Shown here piece by piece: positions 37,808-45,109 of a stretch of 64,000 bases of DNA. Each line of letters starts with the position of its first letter. Positions within the stretch are counted from its first letter, which is position 1. The notes under the pieces are model-generated. The model was not told the origin of the DNA, searched no databases, and saw nothing but the letters and a program-made list of their open reading frames with translations. Source of the stretch: Aurantimicrobium minutum (GTDB taxonomy: Bacteria; Actinomycetota; Actinomycetes; Actinomycetales; Microbacteriaceae); contig NZ_JARXVT010000007.1 of NCBI RefSeq assembly GCF_029892845.1, positions 23,712-87,711 on the forward strand, given 5' to 3'. A program made the translations under genes and the position numbers.

Positions 37808-38929
37808 TTAACGAGCGAGCTGAACAGCTTCAACGAAGCCATCCGTGATGACATCGGCGAGAGCTTCGCGGTCTTCGAGTGGAAGGAACGCAGACGCTGC
37901 CGCATTCTGCTGGAATGTTTCAAGGTCAGCCAGGCCATAAGCGAATGCGTCTGCCACCAACCACAGTTCTCGAGACAGAGAAGTTCCACTCTGGAGGCGG
38001 TTGTCCGAGTTCACTGTGACGGTCATGCCCAGTTGATAGAGCAAATCGAAGGGGTGATCCATGATGTCGTCACCCCAGGCAGCAATAGCGCCGGTCTGCA
38101 GGTTCGAAGAAGGCGAAAGCTCTAACGTGATGCCACGGTCCTTCACCCACTGCGAGAGCACCCCGAGGGAGACGAAGGTCGCATTGGCATCGGAACCATC
38201 AATGCTGATGTCCTCTGCCAAGCGCACACCGTGACCAAGACGCAGTGCGCGACCGTCATAGATAGCGCTTTCGATGCTGGCAATGCCGTCAGCTTCACCT
38301 GCGTGAATGGTGACGGGGAAGTATTCGCTGGCGAGGTAGTCAAACGCGGCCTGGTGCTTCGAAGCAGGGAAGCCCAGCTCAGCACCAGCTATATCGAAAC
38401 CCACAACGCCGTTGTCACGGTGACGAACTGCCAGCTGAGCAATCTCGAGACTGCGGTCAGCGTGACGCATCGCCGTGATGAGCTGACCAATGCGGATGGT
38501 CTTGCCCTGTGCTGCGGCATCTTCGATGCCCTGCTCAATTCCTTCTTGGACGTATTCGACGACCTGATCAAGAGTCAGTCCCTTGGTGAGGTGCTGTTCT
38601 GGTGCCCAGCGCAGCTCGCCATAGATCACGCCGTCGTTGGCGAGGTCGATGACCGACTCGCGGGCAACGCGGGTGAGGCCTTCACGGGTCTGCATCACAG
38701 CACAGGTCAGATCAAAGGTCTTCAAGTATTCAACAAGAGAACCCGAGTTGGAATGGTCCGCAAACCACTGACCGAGTCCCTCAGCATCCAGGACTGGAAG
38801 TTCAATGCCTTCTGCTTCAGCGAGTTCAATGATGGTGGCAGGACGCAGGCTGCCATCAAGGTGATCGTGAAGAGAAATCTTGGGAAGTTTGCGGACATCG
38901 ACACCGTCGAGGATGAATTCAGAAGACAT
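37808..38929 (-). CDS. add: Adenosine deaminase
   Basis: A 373-aa zinc deaminase converting adenosine to inosine. The N-terminal metal site is ISLHDHLDGSLRP. VGFDIAGAELGFP, the third zinc His with the catalytic Glu in TIHAGEADG, the next His in RLGHGVRLAED, and NSDNRLQSGTSLSRE near the C-terminus complete the active site. Its stop is immediately after the convergent punA stop. It lies 30 bases downstream of manC on the same strand and may be co-transcribed. Confidence 0.95.
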   Translation of the reverse strand: MSSEFILDGVDVRKLPKISLHDHLDGSLRPATIIELAEAEGIELPVLDAEGLGQWFADHSNSGSLVEYLKTFDLTCAVMQTREGLTRVARESVIDLANDGVIYGELRWAPEQHLTKGLTLDQVVEYVQEGIEQGIEDAAAQGKTIRIGQLITAMRHADRSLEIAQLAVRHRDNGVVGFDIAGAELGFPASKHQAAFDYLASEYFPVTIHAGEADGIASIESAIYDGRALRLGHGVRLAEDISIDGSDANATFVSLGVLSQWVKDRGITLELSPSSNLQTGAIAAWGDDIMDHPFDLLYQLGMTVTVNSDNRLQSGTSLSRELWLVADAFAYGLADLETFQQNAAASAFLPLEDREALADVITDGFVEAVQLAR

Positions 38930-38959
38930 GTTGAGCTTTCGAGTTGGGTTGGAAGAAAT

Positions 38960-40084
38960 TTAGAGAACGTCGTCGCGACCAGAGATGCGCAGAGCATCTA
39001 CGACTGACTTCACCTTCTGCGCATTGGCAGTGGTGGTCACCAGAAGAGCATCAGGAGTGTCCACAACAACAATGTCTTTCACCCCGACGAGGGCGATGGT
39101 GCGACCGGTGTCGGTGATGAGGATTCCAGAAGATGCATCCGAGAGAACGCGTGCGCCCTCACCCAAGATAGCGAGGTCCTTTTTGTAACCAGAGGAGTGC
39201 AGCTTCGCAATAGAAGCAAAGTCCCCCACGTCATCCCAGTCGAACTCACCAGGGATCACAACAAGCTTGCCGGCGGCAGCGGCAGGCTCTGCAACGGCGT
39301 AGTCGATAGCGATCTTCTTCAGTGTCGGCCAAATCTTGTCCACGGCAGGACCACGCTTGGCGTGGTCATCCCACACCTCAGCGAGCGCAAGCACGCCTGC
39401 GTGCAGTTCAGGCTGGGTCTTGGCCAGTTCCTCCAGAAGGACTGATGCCTTGGTGATGAACATGCCGGCGTTCCAGAGGTAGTCGCCGCTTTCGACGTAT
39501 TCCTCAGCGGTGTGAGCGTTGGGTTTTTCCACGAACGAATCCACCTTGAGCGCGGATGGAGCACCTGCCAGCTCGGTTTCTTCCGTTGCGTGGATGTAAC
39601 CAAAACCAATGGCGGGTTCGGTGGGAACGATTCCGATGGTGGCAATGAAGCCGGCGCGGGCTGCTTCGACAGCCTCGGCGACGGCCATATTGAAGAAGCG
39701 GTTTCCCTTAATCACGTGATCAGCAGCAAAGGAACCGATGATGACGCCGGGTTCACGCTTTTCCAAAATGGCAGCAGCTAAACCAATGGCAGCTGAGGAG
39801 TCACGGGGCTCACTTTCCAGCACTACGTTGAGATCTGCGAGTTCGGGGAGTTGTTCTTCCACTGCTGCGCGGTGGGCACGGCCGGTGACAACCATGACGC
39901 GCTGCTCTCCCGCGAGGGGCGCCAAACGGTCCCAGGTGTCCTTGAGCAAAGAACTGCCGGAACCAGTGAGGTCATGCAAGAACTTAGGGGCGTCTGCACG
40001 AGACAAAGGCCAGAGGCGGGAGCCTATTCCACCGGCTGGAATAACCGCGTAGAAGTCGGTCAGGGGCGTCGTTAGTCGTGCCAT
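38960..40084 (-). CDS. manC: Mannose-1-phosphate guanylyltransferase
   Basis: A 374-aa nucleotidyltransferase that makes GDP-mannose from mannose-1-phosphate and GTP. The signature FYAVIPAGGIGSRLWPLSR starts near residue 12, with PKFLHDL containing the catalytic Lys. FGYIHATEE and VDSFVEKPNA follow, then the GEFDWDDVGDF segment. It lacks the C-terminal isomerase domain of bifunctional enzymes, consistent with a separate manA. A TAGTCT 6 bases before the ATG indicates a leaderless start. GDP-mannose feeds the polyprenol-mannose synthase. Confidence 0.95.
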   Translation of the reverse strand: MARLTTPLTDFYAVIPAGGIGSRLWPLSRADAPKFLHDLTGSGSSLLKDTWDRLAPLAGEQRVMVVTGRAHRAAVEEQLPELADLNVVLESEPRDSSAAIGLAAAILEKREPGVIIGSFAADHVIKGNRFFNMAVAEAVEAARAGFIATIGIVPTEPAIGFGYIHATEETELAGAPSALKVDSFVEKPNAHTAEEYVESGDYLWNAGMFITKASVLLEELAKTQPELHAGVLALAEVWDDHAKRGPAVDKIWPTLKKIAIDYAVAEPAAAAGKLVVIPGEFDWDDVGDFASIAKLHSSGYKKDLAILGEGARVLSDASSGILITDTGRTIALVGVKDIVVVDTPDALLVTTTANAQKVKSVVDALRISGRDDVL

Positions 40085-40090
40085 AACACC

Positions 40091-40096
40091 AGACTA
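40091..40096 (-). promoter_or_regulatory. Leaderless -10 of manC
   Basis: TAGTCT on the minus strand, 6 bases before the manC ATG. It lies 7 bases from TAAAGT on the plus strand, a probable -10 for sdhC. Confidence 0.45.
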
Positions 40097-40103
40097 CTGG
40101 GCG

Positions 40104-40109
40104 TAAAGT
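40104..40109 (+). promoter_or_regulatory. Probable -10 of the sdhCDAB operon
   Basis: TAAAGT about 38 bases before the sdhC GTG would give a leader of about 30 bases that includes the AAGGAGG RBS. Confidence 0.4.
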
Positions 40110-40147
40110 TAGGACAAGTTATTGCCCACAACCAAGGAGGGTTGTTC

Positions 40148-40567
40148 GTGTCAGCTGTCACGGCACCACGCTCAGAAAAGAAGCCCCGTCCGGGCGGCAC
40201 GCTTTACCGCGGCTACACCGGTATGTGGTCTTGGGTTCTGCACCGTATTACCGGTGTGGCCATCTTCTTCTTCCTGCTCGTCCACATTCTCGACACCGCT
40301 CTCGTGCGCGTCAGCCCTGAGGCGTACAACGCCGTCATCGGTACCTACAAGACCCCACTGATGGGTCTGGGTGAAATCGGACTTGTCGGAGCAATCTTGT
40401 TCCACGCCCTCAACGGCCTGCGCATCATCTTGGTTGACTTCTGGAGCAAGGGCGTGAAGTACCAGCGCACCATGTTCTGGGTCGTCATTGGCCTGTGGGT
40501 TGTGCTGATGGCAGGATTCCTGCCCCGTCAGATTGCCAACATCATCCTGGAGGTGAACGGACAGTGA
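40148..40567 (+). CDS. sdhC: Succinate dehydrogenase cytochrome b556 subunit
   Basis: A 139-aa membrane anchor of complex II with three helices and the SdhC signature YRGYTGMWSWVLHRITGVAI, then FLLVHILDTALV with a candidate haem-ligand His. It is GTG-started at 40148: AAGGAGG sits 7 bases upstream, while the TTG at 40142 is too close to it. Overlaps sdhD by 4 bases (GTGA). The operon order C-D-A-B is standard. Confidence 0.93.
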   Translation: MSAVTAPRSEKKPRPGGTLYRGYTGMWSWVLHRITGVAIFFFLLVHILDTALVRVSPEAYNAVIGTYKTPLMGLGEIGLVGAILFHALNGLRIILVDFWSKGVKYQRTMFWVVIGLWVVLMAGFLPRQIANIILEVNGQ

Positions 40568-41016
40568 GCACCGTAGACGCACCCCGTAGCCCTTACGCCC
40601 GCACCCAGCGCTCCGGCACTAACTGGGAAAAGTGGGGATGGATGTACATGCGCGCCTCAGGCGTGGTCCTCGTCGTCCTCATCTTTGGTCACCTGTTTGT
40701 GAACATGGTTGCCGGTGAAGGTGTTCGTGGCATTGACTTCGCATTCGTCGCTGGCAAGTGGGCTTCCCCCTTCTGGCAGGTATGGGATCTGCTCATGCTG
40801 TGGCTTGCCCTGATTCACGGTGCCAACGGTATGCGCACCATCATCAACGACTACTCGAGCTCAGTCACTCTCGGAAAGGTGCTCCGCGGAGCAGTCTTCC
40901 TTTCCGCTGCTGCGCTCATCATCCTGGGCACCCTGGTGATCTTCACCTTCGATCCATGCCCTTCGGTCAGCCCAGAGCAGCTCGGTTTGCTGCCCTCGTT
41001 CTGCCCACCTCAGTAA
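40564..41016 (+). CDS. sdhD: Succinate dehydrogenase hydrophobic membrane anchor subunit
   Basis: A 150-aa partner of SdhC, started at the GTG that overlaps the sdhC stop. Three hydrophobic helices are seen (YMRASGVVLVVLIFGHLFV; WDLLMLWLALIHGANGMRT; FLSAAALIILGTLVIFTF). His residues in helices one and two are haem/quinone-site candidates. It holds SdhAB to the membrane and passes electrons to menaquinone or ubiquinone. Confidence 0.92.
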   Translation: MSTVDAPRSPYARTQRSGTNWEKWGWMYMRASGVVLVVLIFGHLFVNMVAGEGVRGIDFAFVAGKWASPFWQVWDLLMLWLALIHGANGMRTIINDYSSSVTLGKVLRGAVFLSAAALIILGTLVIFTFDPCPSVSPEQLGLLPSFCPPQ

Positions 41017-41051
41017 TTCTCTAGATCACCCTTAACTACGGAGTATCCCTC

Positions 41052-42866
41052 GTGGCAACCAAGAGCAACGAAACCTACGAAGAGACCAAGCTCGTCGACG
41101 GCGTTTACTACCACCAGCACGATGTTGTCATCGTGGGTGCTGGTGGCGCAGGTATGCGTGCGGCGATTGAGGCTGGCCCCAACGCTCGCACCGCTGTGAT
41201 CAGCAAGCTCTACCCCACCCGCTCGCACACCGGTGCAGCACAGGGCGGTATGGCTGCAGCGCTGGCCAACGTGGAAGAGGACAGCTGGGAATGGCACACC
41301 TTCGACACCGTCAAGGGTGGCGACTACCTGGTTGACCAGGATGCAGCAGAGATTCTGGCTAAGGAAGCTATCGACGCGGTTATCGACCTCGAGAACATGG
41401 GTCTGCCCTTCAACCGCACACCCGACGGCAAGATCGACCAGCGCCGTTTCGGTGGCCACACTCGTGACCACGGTAAGGCTCCTGTTCGTCGCTCCTGCTA
41501 CGCAGCTGACCGTACCGGTCACATGATTTTGCAGACCCTGTTCCAGAACTGCGTGAAGCTCGGCATCGAGTTCTACAACGAGTTCTATGTTCTAGACCTC
41601 GTCATGGTTGACGTCAAGGGCAAGCAGGTTCCTGCTGGTGTTGTGGCTTACGAACTCGCAACCGGTGACCTGCACGTCTTCCAGGGCAAGTCGATCGTCT
41701 TCGCTACTGGTGGTTTCGGAAAGATCTACAAGACCACCTCCAACGCACACACCCTCACCGGTGACGGCGTCGGCATCATCTGGCGTAAGGGCATTCCTCT
41801 CGAGGACATGGAGTTCTTCCAGTTCCACCCCACCGGCCTTGCCGGCCTCGGCATTCTCTTGACTGAGGGTGCTCGTGGTGAAGGTGCCATCTTGCGTAAT
41901 GCTTCCGGTGAGCGCTTCATGGAGCGCTACGCTCCCACCATCAAGGACCTCGCTCCTCGAGACATCGTCTCGCGCTGCATGGTTCAGGAGGTGGCTGAAG
42001 GCCGCGGCGCGGGCCCCAACAAGGACTACGTTCTCCTGGACTGCACCCACTTGGGTGCTGAGGTTCTGGAAACCAAGCTTCCAGACATCACCGAGTTCGC
42101 TCGCACCTACTTGGGTGTTGATCCCGTGGTTGAGCCTGTTCCTGTGATGCCAACTGCTCACTATGCCATGGGTGGTATTCCTACCAACATTAAGGCTGAG
42201 GTTCTCTCCGACAACGACACCGTCATCCCTGGCCTCTACGCCGCGGGTGAATGTGCGTGTGTCTCTGTTCACGGTTCCAACCGTCTCGGCACCAACTCAC
42301 TGCTGGACATCAACGTGTTCGGTAAGCGTGCTGGTCGCTACGCAGTGGAATACGCGAAGACCGCCAAGTTCGTGCCACTGCCTAAGGACCCCGCTGGTCC
42401 TATCCGCGACATGATCGAATCCATCCGCAACGCCTCGGGCACCGAGCGTGTACCTGCACTCCGTAAGGAACTGCAAGAAGAGATGGATAAGAACGCACAG
42501 GTCTTCCGCACCGAAGACTCTCTCAAGTCGGTCACTAAGACCATTGAGAAGCTCCGCGAGGAATACAAGAACATCTCGATCCACGACAAGGGAAAGCGTT
42601 ACAACACTGACCTTCTCGAAGCTGTCGAGCTGGGCTTCCTGCTCGACCTTGCAGAGGTTGTTGTCTACTCAGCCCGCAACCGTAAGGAAAGCCGTGGTGG
42701 CCACATGCGCGACGACTTCCCCAACCGTGATGACAAGAAGTTCATGAAGCACACCATGGCGTACCTCTCAGGTGACGCCACCAGTGATGACGCTGGTGAC
42801 CACATCAAGCTTGATTGGAAGCCTGTTGTTATTACCAACTACCAGCCCATGGAGAGGAAGTACTAA
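41052..42866 (+). CDS. sdhA: Succinate dehydrogenase flavoprotein subunit
   Basis: A 604-aa flavoprotein that oxidises succinate to fumarate. The FAD-binding start is [17 protein letters not shown]; the covalent FAD His is near residue 59 in [11 protein letters not shown]. The substrate/catalytic region is [20 protein letters not shown], and the C-terminal part has [23 protein letters not shown] start with a CGGAG RBS 8 bases upstream. Contiguous with sdhD (35 bases) and sdhB (2 bases). Confidence 0.98.
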   Translation: MATKSNETYEETKLVDGVYYHQHDVVIVGAGGAGMRAAIEAGPNARTAVISKLYPTRSHTGAAQGGMAAALANVEEDSWEWHTFDTVKGGDYLVDQDAAEILAKEAIDAVIDLENMGLPFNRTPDGKIDQRRFGGHTRDHGKAPVRRSCYAADRTGHMILQTLFQNCVKLGIEFYNEFYVLDLVMVDVKGKQVPAGVVAYELATGDLHVFQGKSIVFATGGFGKIYKTTSNAHTLTGDGVGIIWRKGIPLEDMEFFQFHPTGLAGLGILLTEGARGEGAILRNASGERFMERYAPTIKDLAPRDIVSRCMVQEVAEGRGAGPNKDYVLLDCTHLGAEVLETKLPDITEFARTYLGVDPVVEPVPVMPTAHYAMGGIPTNIKAEVLSDNDTVIPGLYAAGECACVSVHGSNRLGTNSLLDINVFGKRAGRYAVEYAKTAKFVPLPKDPAGPIRDMIESIRNASGTERVPALRKELQEEMDKNAQVFRTEDSLKSVTKTIEKLREEYKNISIHDKGKRYNTDLLEAVELGFLLDLAEVVVYSARNRKESRGGHMRDDFPNRDDKKFMKHTMAYLSGDATSDDAGDHIKLDWKPVVITNYQPMERKY

Positions 42867-42868
42867 GA

Positions 42869-43624
42869 ATGGCTACCGACGTCGCTACTCAGGCAGCCGT
42901 ACCCGAGGTACAGGCTTTCAACATCACGCTGATTATTCGTCGCTTCCTTCCTGAAATCGATGAAGAAGCTCGTTGGGAATCCTTCGATGTTGAGGTCTAC
43001 TCAACTGACCGTATTCTCGATGCACTGCACCGCATCAAGTGGGACCAGGACGGATCACTCTCCTTCCGTCGCTCGTGTGCGCACGGTATTTGTGGTTCTG
43101 ACGCCATGCGTATCAACGGTCGCAACCGTCTTGCCTGCAAGACTTTGATCAAGGACCTGGACATTACCCAGCCCATCTACGTTGAAGCCATCAAGGGTCT
43201 GCCCCTCGAGAAGGACCTCATCGTGGACATGGAGCCTTTCTTCGCTGCCTACCGCGAAGTCAAGCCCTTCCTCATTGCTAACTCATCACCTGAGCCTGGC
43301 AAGGAACGCCGCCAGAGCATTGAAGACCGCGAGCGCTTCGATGACACCACCAAGTGCATCTTGTGTGCAGCCTGCACCACCAGCTGCCCCGTGTTCTGGA
43401 CTGATGGACAGTACTTCGGTCCTGCCGCCATCGTCAACGCACACCGCTTCATCTTTGACTCTCGTGATGACGCAGGCGATGTTCGCCTCGACATCTTGAA
43501 TGACAAAGAGGGTGTGTGGCGCTGCCGCACCACCTTCAACTGCACTGACGCATGCCCTCGTGGCATCCAGGTCACGCAGGCTATTGCCGACGTGAAGCAG
43601 GCTGTTCTGCGTGGACGAGCATAA
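42869..43624 (+). CDS. sdhB: Succinate dehydrogenase iron-sulfur subunit
   Basis: A 251-aa subunit that carries electrons from FAD to the anchors through three clusters. The [2Fe-2S] cysteines are in RRSCAHGICGSDAM and RLACKT, the [4Fe-4S] site is CILCAACTTSCPVFW, and the [3Fe-4S] site is CRTTFNCTDACPRGI. Starts 2 bases after the sdhA stop. A strong terminator follows; beyond it lies the mini-island. Confidence 0.98.
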   Translation: MATDVATQAAVPEVQAFNITLIIRRFLPEIDEEARWESFDVEVYSTDRILDALHRIKWDQDGSLSFRRSCAHGICGSDAMRINGRNRLACKTLIKDLDITQPIYVEAIKGLPLEKDLIVDMEPFFAAYREVKPFLIANSSPEPGKERRQSIEDRERFDDTTKCILCAACTTSCPVFWTDGQYFGPAAIVNAHRFIFDSRDDAGDVRLDILNDKEGVWRCRTTFNCTDACPRGIQVTQAIADVKQAVLRGRA

Positions 43625-43639
43625 GCACTAGTTCTTGTA

Positions 43640-43677
43640 AAAAAGACCCGGCCCTTTGAGGAAGGCCGGGTCTTTTT
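43640..43677. terminator. Bidirectional terminator after sdhB (copy A)
   Basis: GACCCGGCC (43645-43653) pairs with GGCCGGGTC (43664-43672), flanked by A5 and T5, so it works on both strands. It ends the sdh operon. Confidence 0.9.
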
Positions 43678-43712
43678 GTAGTTCCACAGGTCGTCTCCCC
43701 TGCAGAAGTTTT

Positions 43713-43758
43713 ACTCGCTGCCGAGCTTGCGTGCTTCAGCTGCGGTGCGACCATTCAG
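43713..43758 (-). pseudogene. Displaced 3' end of ptsI
   Basis: The stop and last 15 codons of a ptsI-like gene (minus strand), cut off from any 5' part at 43758. The intact ptsI ends 1351 bases further on with the same C-terminus. It is too short to be functional and marks the left edge of the insertion. Confidence 0.8.
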
Positions 43759-44015
43759 CTTTTACAATTGGCCCAAATCAGCTTTTGAAAAAACAACCAA
43801 ATACATGCTTCCTTCTCGCTACGGATTGCACATTAGAAAAGCTCCGTCATCCCCGGGTAATTCTGGGATATATGTCTACTTTGAATTGATAGATTCTCGG
43901 TCAAGATCTTCTGCAAACATTTCACTCGATAGCAGAACTTCCAGGCGCTTCACATATTGAGGAACTGTATTTAGTTGCTCAAATTAATCGAAAATTGTTT
44001 GCCGATAAATTGTGA
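43759..44015 (+). pseudogene. Frameshifted C-terminal remnant of an unknown gene
   Basis: AT-rich sequence directly after the left repeat. In one frame it reads KSAFEKTTKYMLPSRYGLHI, then SSPGNSGIYVYFELIDS, as far as about 43898. In the +1 frame it continues as DLLQTFHSIAELPGASHIEE, then LYLVAQINRKLFADKL and a stop at 44013-44015. A single indel near 43895-43905 would join them. There is no start codon outside the repeat, so the 5' part is lost. I do not recognise the protein. Frame joining is inferred from coding-like texture only. Confidence 0.45.
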
Positions 44016-44106
44016 TGCTTAACCTAATAAAGTTTGAGAACAATTCCAGCGAATCAACGGGATTCAGAATTAATACTTGAAGTTAAACTTGTTCCAGGGG
44101 GTGAGG

Positions 44107-44652
44107 ATGTTTTCAGCCGAGAACGATATGTCAGAAACAAGAAATTGGTCCGTGACAGTTGCGGAAAACGAATTCGTTTTGATGAAGTTAATTTGGTTGC
44201 GCAAAATCATTGATTCGAAACCTCAAATCAGCTCTTTCGAAAAAGAAGACCGGAACACCAACATATCTGGTGACATCCCACTGACTAAATGGTCTTTTAT
44301 TTGGGGGCGAGCAATCGAGGATGTTTATTTGTTCCATACAAAAAGAATGCTGATAATATATCAACAACAATTGGCGCCAGAGCTAATGGAATTAGAGCAC
44401 TTATTGGGTGTAAACCAAAATGACTTTTCAATTTGGCTCAAAAATCAAAACACCATTGTCGGTCAAGAACCATTTCTTTCAAAAGAACTTGAAAATGCCT
44501 GGAGGGCCGGCCTTAGGTTAGTTATATCCCTCCCATGTGAGGAAGATATAGTTCAGAAATATAATCCAGAGACCTTGATACTTTCTGATTCAGTTCGAGC
44601 TAATTCCACTAAATACCAAGAAACATTGAAAGCATTTTCTCTATCTGATTAA
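44107..44652 (+). CDS. Unknown AT-rich island protein
   Basis: A 181-aa ORF using the ATG at 44107, preceded by GGGGGTGAGG. TTG at 44077 and ATG at 44128 (MSETRNWSVTVAENEF) are alternatives, the latter giving a tidier N-terminus. It is predicted soluble and mostly helical: VLMKLIWLRKIIDSK, WSFIWGRAIEDVYLFHTKRM, LAPELMELEHLLGVNQNDF, LSKELENAWRAGLRLVIS. I recognise no family, catalytic motif or DNA-binding fold. Codon use is far more AT-rich than in all neighbours, which points to recent transfer. Followed after 63 bases by a small membrane protein on the same strand, so they may form one unit. Confidence 0.6.
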   Translation: MFSAENDMSETRNWSVTVAENEFVLMKLIWLRKIIDSKPQISSFEKEDRNTNISGDIPLTKWSFIWGRAIEDVYLFHTKRMLIIYQQQLAPELMELEHLLGVNQNDFSIWLKNQNTIVGQEPFLSKELENAWRAGLRLVISLPCEEDIVQKYNPETLILSDSVRANSTKYQETLKAFSLSD

Positions 44653-44715
44653 CTTTTGCAAGTTGGACATTTACTCAGGGTCAATCTGACGAAAAACACC
44701 ACAAGGACTATTCAC

Positions 44716-44964
44716 ATGATTCATTTGGCAGCAATCAAGATAAATAAGTACTTGTTTATTGCAACATCGTCAATCTTTTGTATTGTGATTTGCTTACTTC
44801 TTCAAGATTTACTTATTTCAAGTGGCGATCAATTTACCCACGAATCACAGTCAGTCTTCCTAAGTGCTCTTGCAATTCTGATTAACTTCTTTTCAGCTTT
44901 AGCGCCGATATCCCTTGTGGTCTACCTACTCCTTAAAGATCTAAGAAGTAATCAGGATGTTTGA
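44716..44964 (+). CDS. Small two-helix membrane protein in mini-island
   Basis: An 82-aa protein from ATG 44716; the frame stays open upstream to a TTG at 44656, but that segment is polar and lacks an RBS. Two transmembrane helices (YLFIATSSIFCIVICLLLQD and FLSALAILINFFSALAPISL, with VVYLLL after it) are joined by a short polar loop (SSGDQFTHESQS), with a basic C-terminus (KDLRSNQDV). AT-rich like the preceding ORF. The size resembles effector membrane proteins of small toxin or phage-defence pairs, but there is no family match to support a function. Confidence 0.55.
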   Translation: MIHLAAIKINKYLFIATSSIFCIVICLLLQDLLISSGDQFTHESQSVFLSALAILINFFSALAPISLVVYLLLKDLRSNQDV

Positions 44965-44990
44965 TATCTAAGTTTTGATTAGCACTAACT

Positions 44991-45028
44991 AAAAAGACCC
45001 GGCCCTTTGAGGAAGGCCGGGTCTTTTT
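44991..45028. terminator. Bidirectional terminator at the 3' side of ptsI (copy B)
   Basis: The same GACCCGGCC/GGCCGGGTC stem flanked by A5 and T5. On the minus strand it ends ptsI; on the plus strand it ends the island genes. Confidence 0.88.
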
Positions 45029-45109
45029 GTAGTTCCGTAGGTCGTCTCCCCTACAGAAGTTTTACTCGCTGCCGAGCTTGCGTGCTTCGGCTGCGGTGCG
45101 ACCATTCAG
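44991..45109. repeat. Direct repeat copy B (right end of mini-island)
   Basis: The partner of copy A at an offset of 1351 bases. It comprises the terminator (stem 44996-45023) and the 3' end of the intact ptsI. Mismatches with copy A are at 45037, 45038, 45053 and within the Ala codon at 45090; all are transitions. In the minus-strand 3' untranslated region the pair GTAGG...CCTAC replaces CAGG...CCTG of copy A, keeping a small stem paired. Confidence 0.9.

Larger units (their letters stand above)
43640..43758. repeat. Direct repeat copy A (left end of mini-island)
   Basis: This 119-bp unit matches copy B (44991-45109) at 115 positions. It contains the sdhB/ptsI terminator (43640-43677), the short ptsI 3' untranslated segment and, on the minus strand from 43713, the last 15 codons and stop of a ptsI copy (LNGRTAAEARKLGSE). 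The one difference within codons is synonymous (GCT against GCC, Ala). The similarity stops sharply at 43758, where AT-rich sequence begins. Confidence 0.9.

Noticed and set aside
44033..44208. Alternative frame reading RDSELILEVKLVPGGEDVFS onwards in front of and inside the 181-aa ORF
   Set aside because: It looks coding-like and ends at a stop near 44208, but has only a TTG start directly after a stop and competes with a longer frame. It may be a second remnant; evidence is too thin to annotate.
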